From Monilinia fructicola (lineage: Eukaryota > Ascomycota > Leotiomycetes > Helotiales > Sclerotiniaceae), in assembly GCA_008692225.1 (NCBI GenBank), contig VICG01000014.1, forward strand, positions 1,469,501-1,533,500: 64,000 bases of DNA, given 5' to 3'. Below are positions 63,863 through 64,000 of the stretch, piece by piece; positions within the stretch are counted from its first letter, which is position 1, and the number at the start of each line of letters is the position of its first letter. The translations under genes were made by a program, and so were the position numbers. Under the pieces are notes generated by a model. It searched no databases and was not told where the DNA came from. It saw only the letters and a program-made list of their open reading frames with translations.

Positions 63863-64000
63863 ATGAATCGACGCGCCACCCCTCCTCCACCCCTTCTACA
63901 GCATCGCCAAACACCACACGCACAATCGCATGGGTATCACACGATGCCCCTTCGCGCAGAGGAAGAAGGAATTACCCTAGAATTATCCACAATCTCACAT
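63863..64000 (+). CDS. Possible 5' end of a gene running off the window
   Basis: A true ATG at 63863 opens 46 codons without a stop to the window edge. The start is MNRRATPPPPLLQHRQ, and a more protein-like segment, MPLRAEEEGITLELSTISH, begins at an in-frame ATG at 63944. No domain can be recognised in so short a stretch. The short length and the homopolymer errors elsewhere keep confidence low. Confidence 0.25.
   Translation, partial: MNRRATPPPPLLQHRQTPHAQSHGYHTMPLRAEEEGITLELSTISH

Overview
The window comes from a filamentous ascomycete, most likely a Leotiomycete of the Sclerotiniaceae type (Botrytis, Sclerotinia or Monilinia relatives). The basis is the gene content (Dicer-like 2, an NsdD/LTF1-type GATA factor, a GH72 glucanosyltransferase, a DUF7514 protein), short introns of about 46-60 nt with GT-AG ends and CTAAC/CTAAT-like branch sites, and AT-rich blocks that look RIP-degraded. 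The genus is an inference.

Layout. 1-260 is the 3' end of an unrecognised plus-strand gene. 3531-5937 (+) encodes a DUF7514 protein and 8094-9607 (-) a pyruvate-dehydrogenase-kinase-type mitochondrial kinase; the two genes converge. 11780-13013 (+) is a CAS1/PC-esterase-like type II membrane protein. It converges on DCL2 (13368-18198, -), followed by glutamate-cysteine ligase (19232-21572, -) and an NsdD/LTF1 GATA factor (27933-29581, -). A stretch of about 20.7 kb without a convincing gene separates that start from a divergent free methionine-R-sulfoxide reductase (50250-51175, +). An AT-rich block at about 52.06-55.38 kb holds nested transposon remnants. A GPI-anchored GH72 beta-1,3-glucanosyltransferase lies at 59262-60746 (+). 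Next come a tetranucleotide array of about 440 bp and a second AT-rich block (62042-63603). That second block is a retroposon-like insertion with a 14-bp target-site duplication, and it carries its own inserted foldback element.

Two things stand out. First, four families of degraded repeats can be separated: A, an 844-bp foldback with TA duplications; B, an 804-bp element with terminal inverted repeats; C, about 327 bp with inverted ends; and D, a retroposon-like element with a (TAG)n end. They are nested in an order that can be read. Second, several otherwise full-length conserved genes are broken by single extra bases, nearly always one base added to a mononucleotide run: three in glutamate-cysteine ligase, five in the GH72 gene, one in the GATA factor, and possibly one at the DCL2 N-terminus. 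No compensating deletions or nonsense substitutions were seen. Insertion errors in an unpolished long-read assembly are the simplest explanation, but real gene decay cannot be excluded from sequence alone.

The genes do not form an obvious cluster. They cover RNA silencing (DCL2), redox and thiol metabolism (glutamate-cysteine ligase, fRMsr), mitochondrial carbon control (PDK), development and light response (GATA factor) and the cell wall (GH72).
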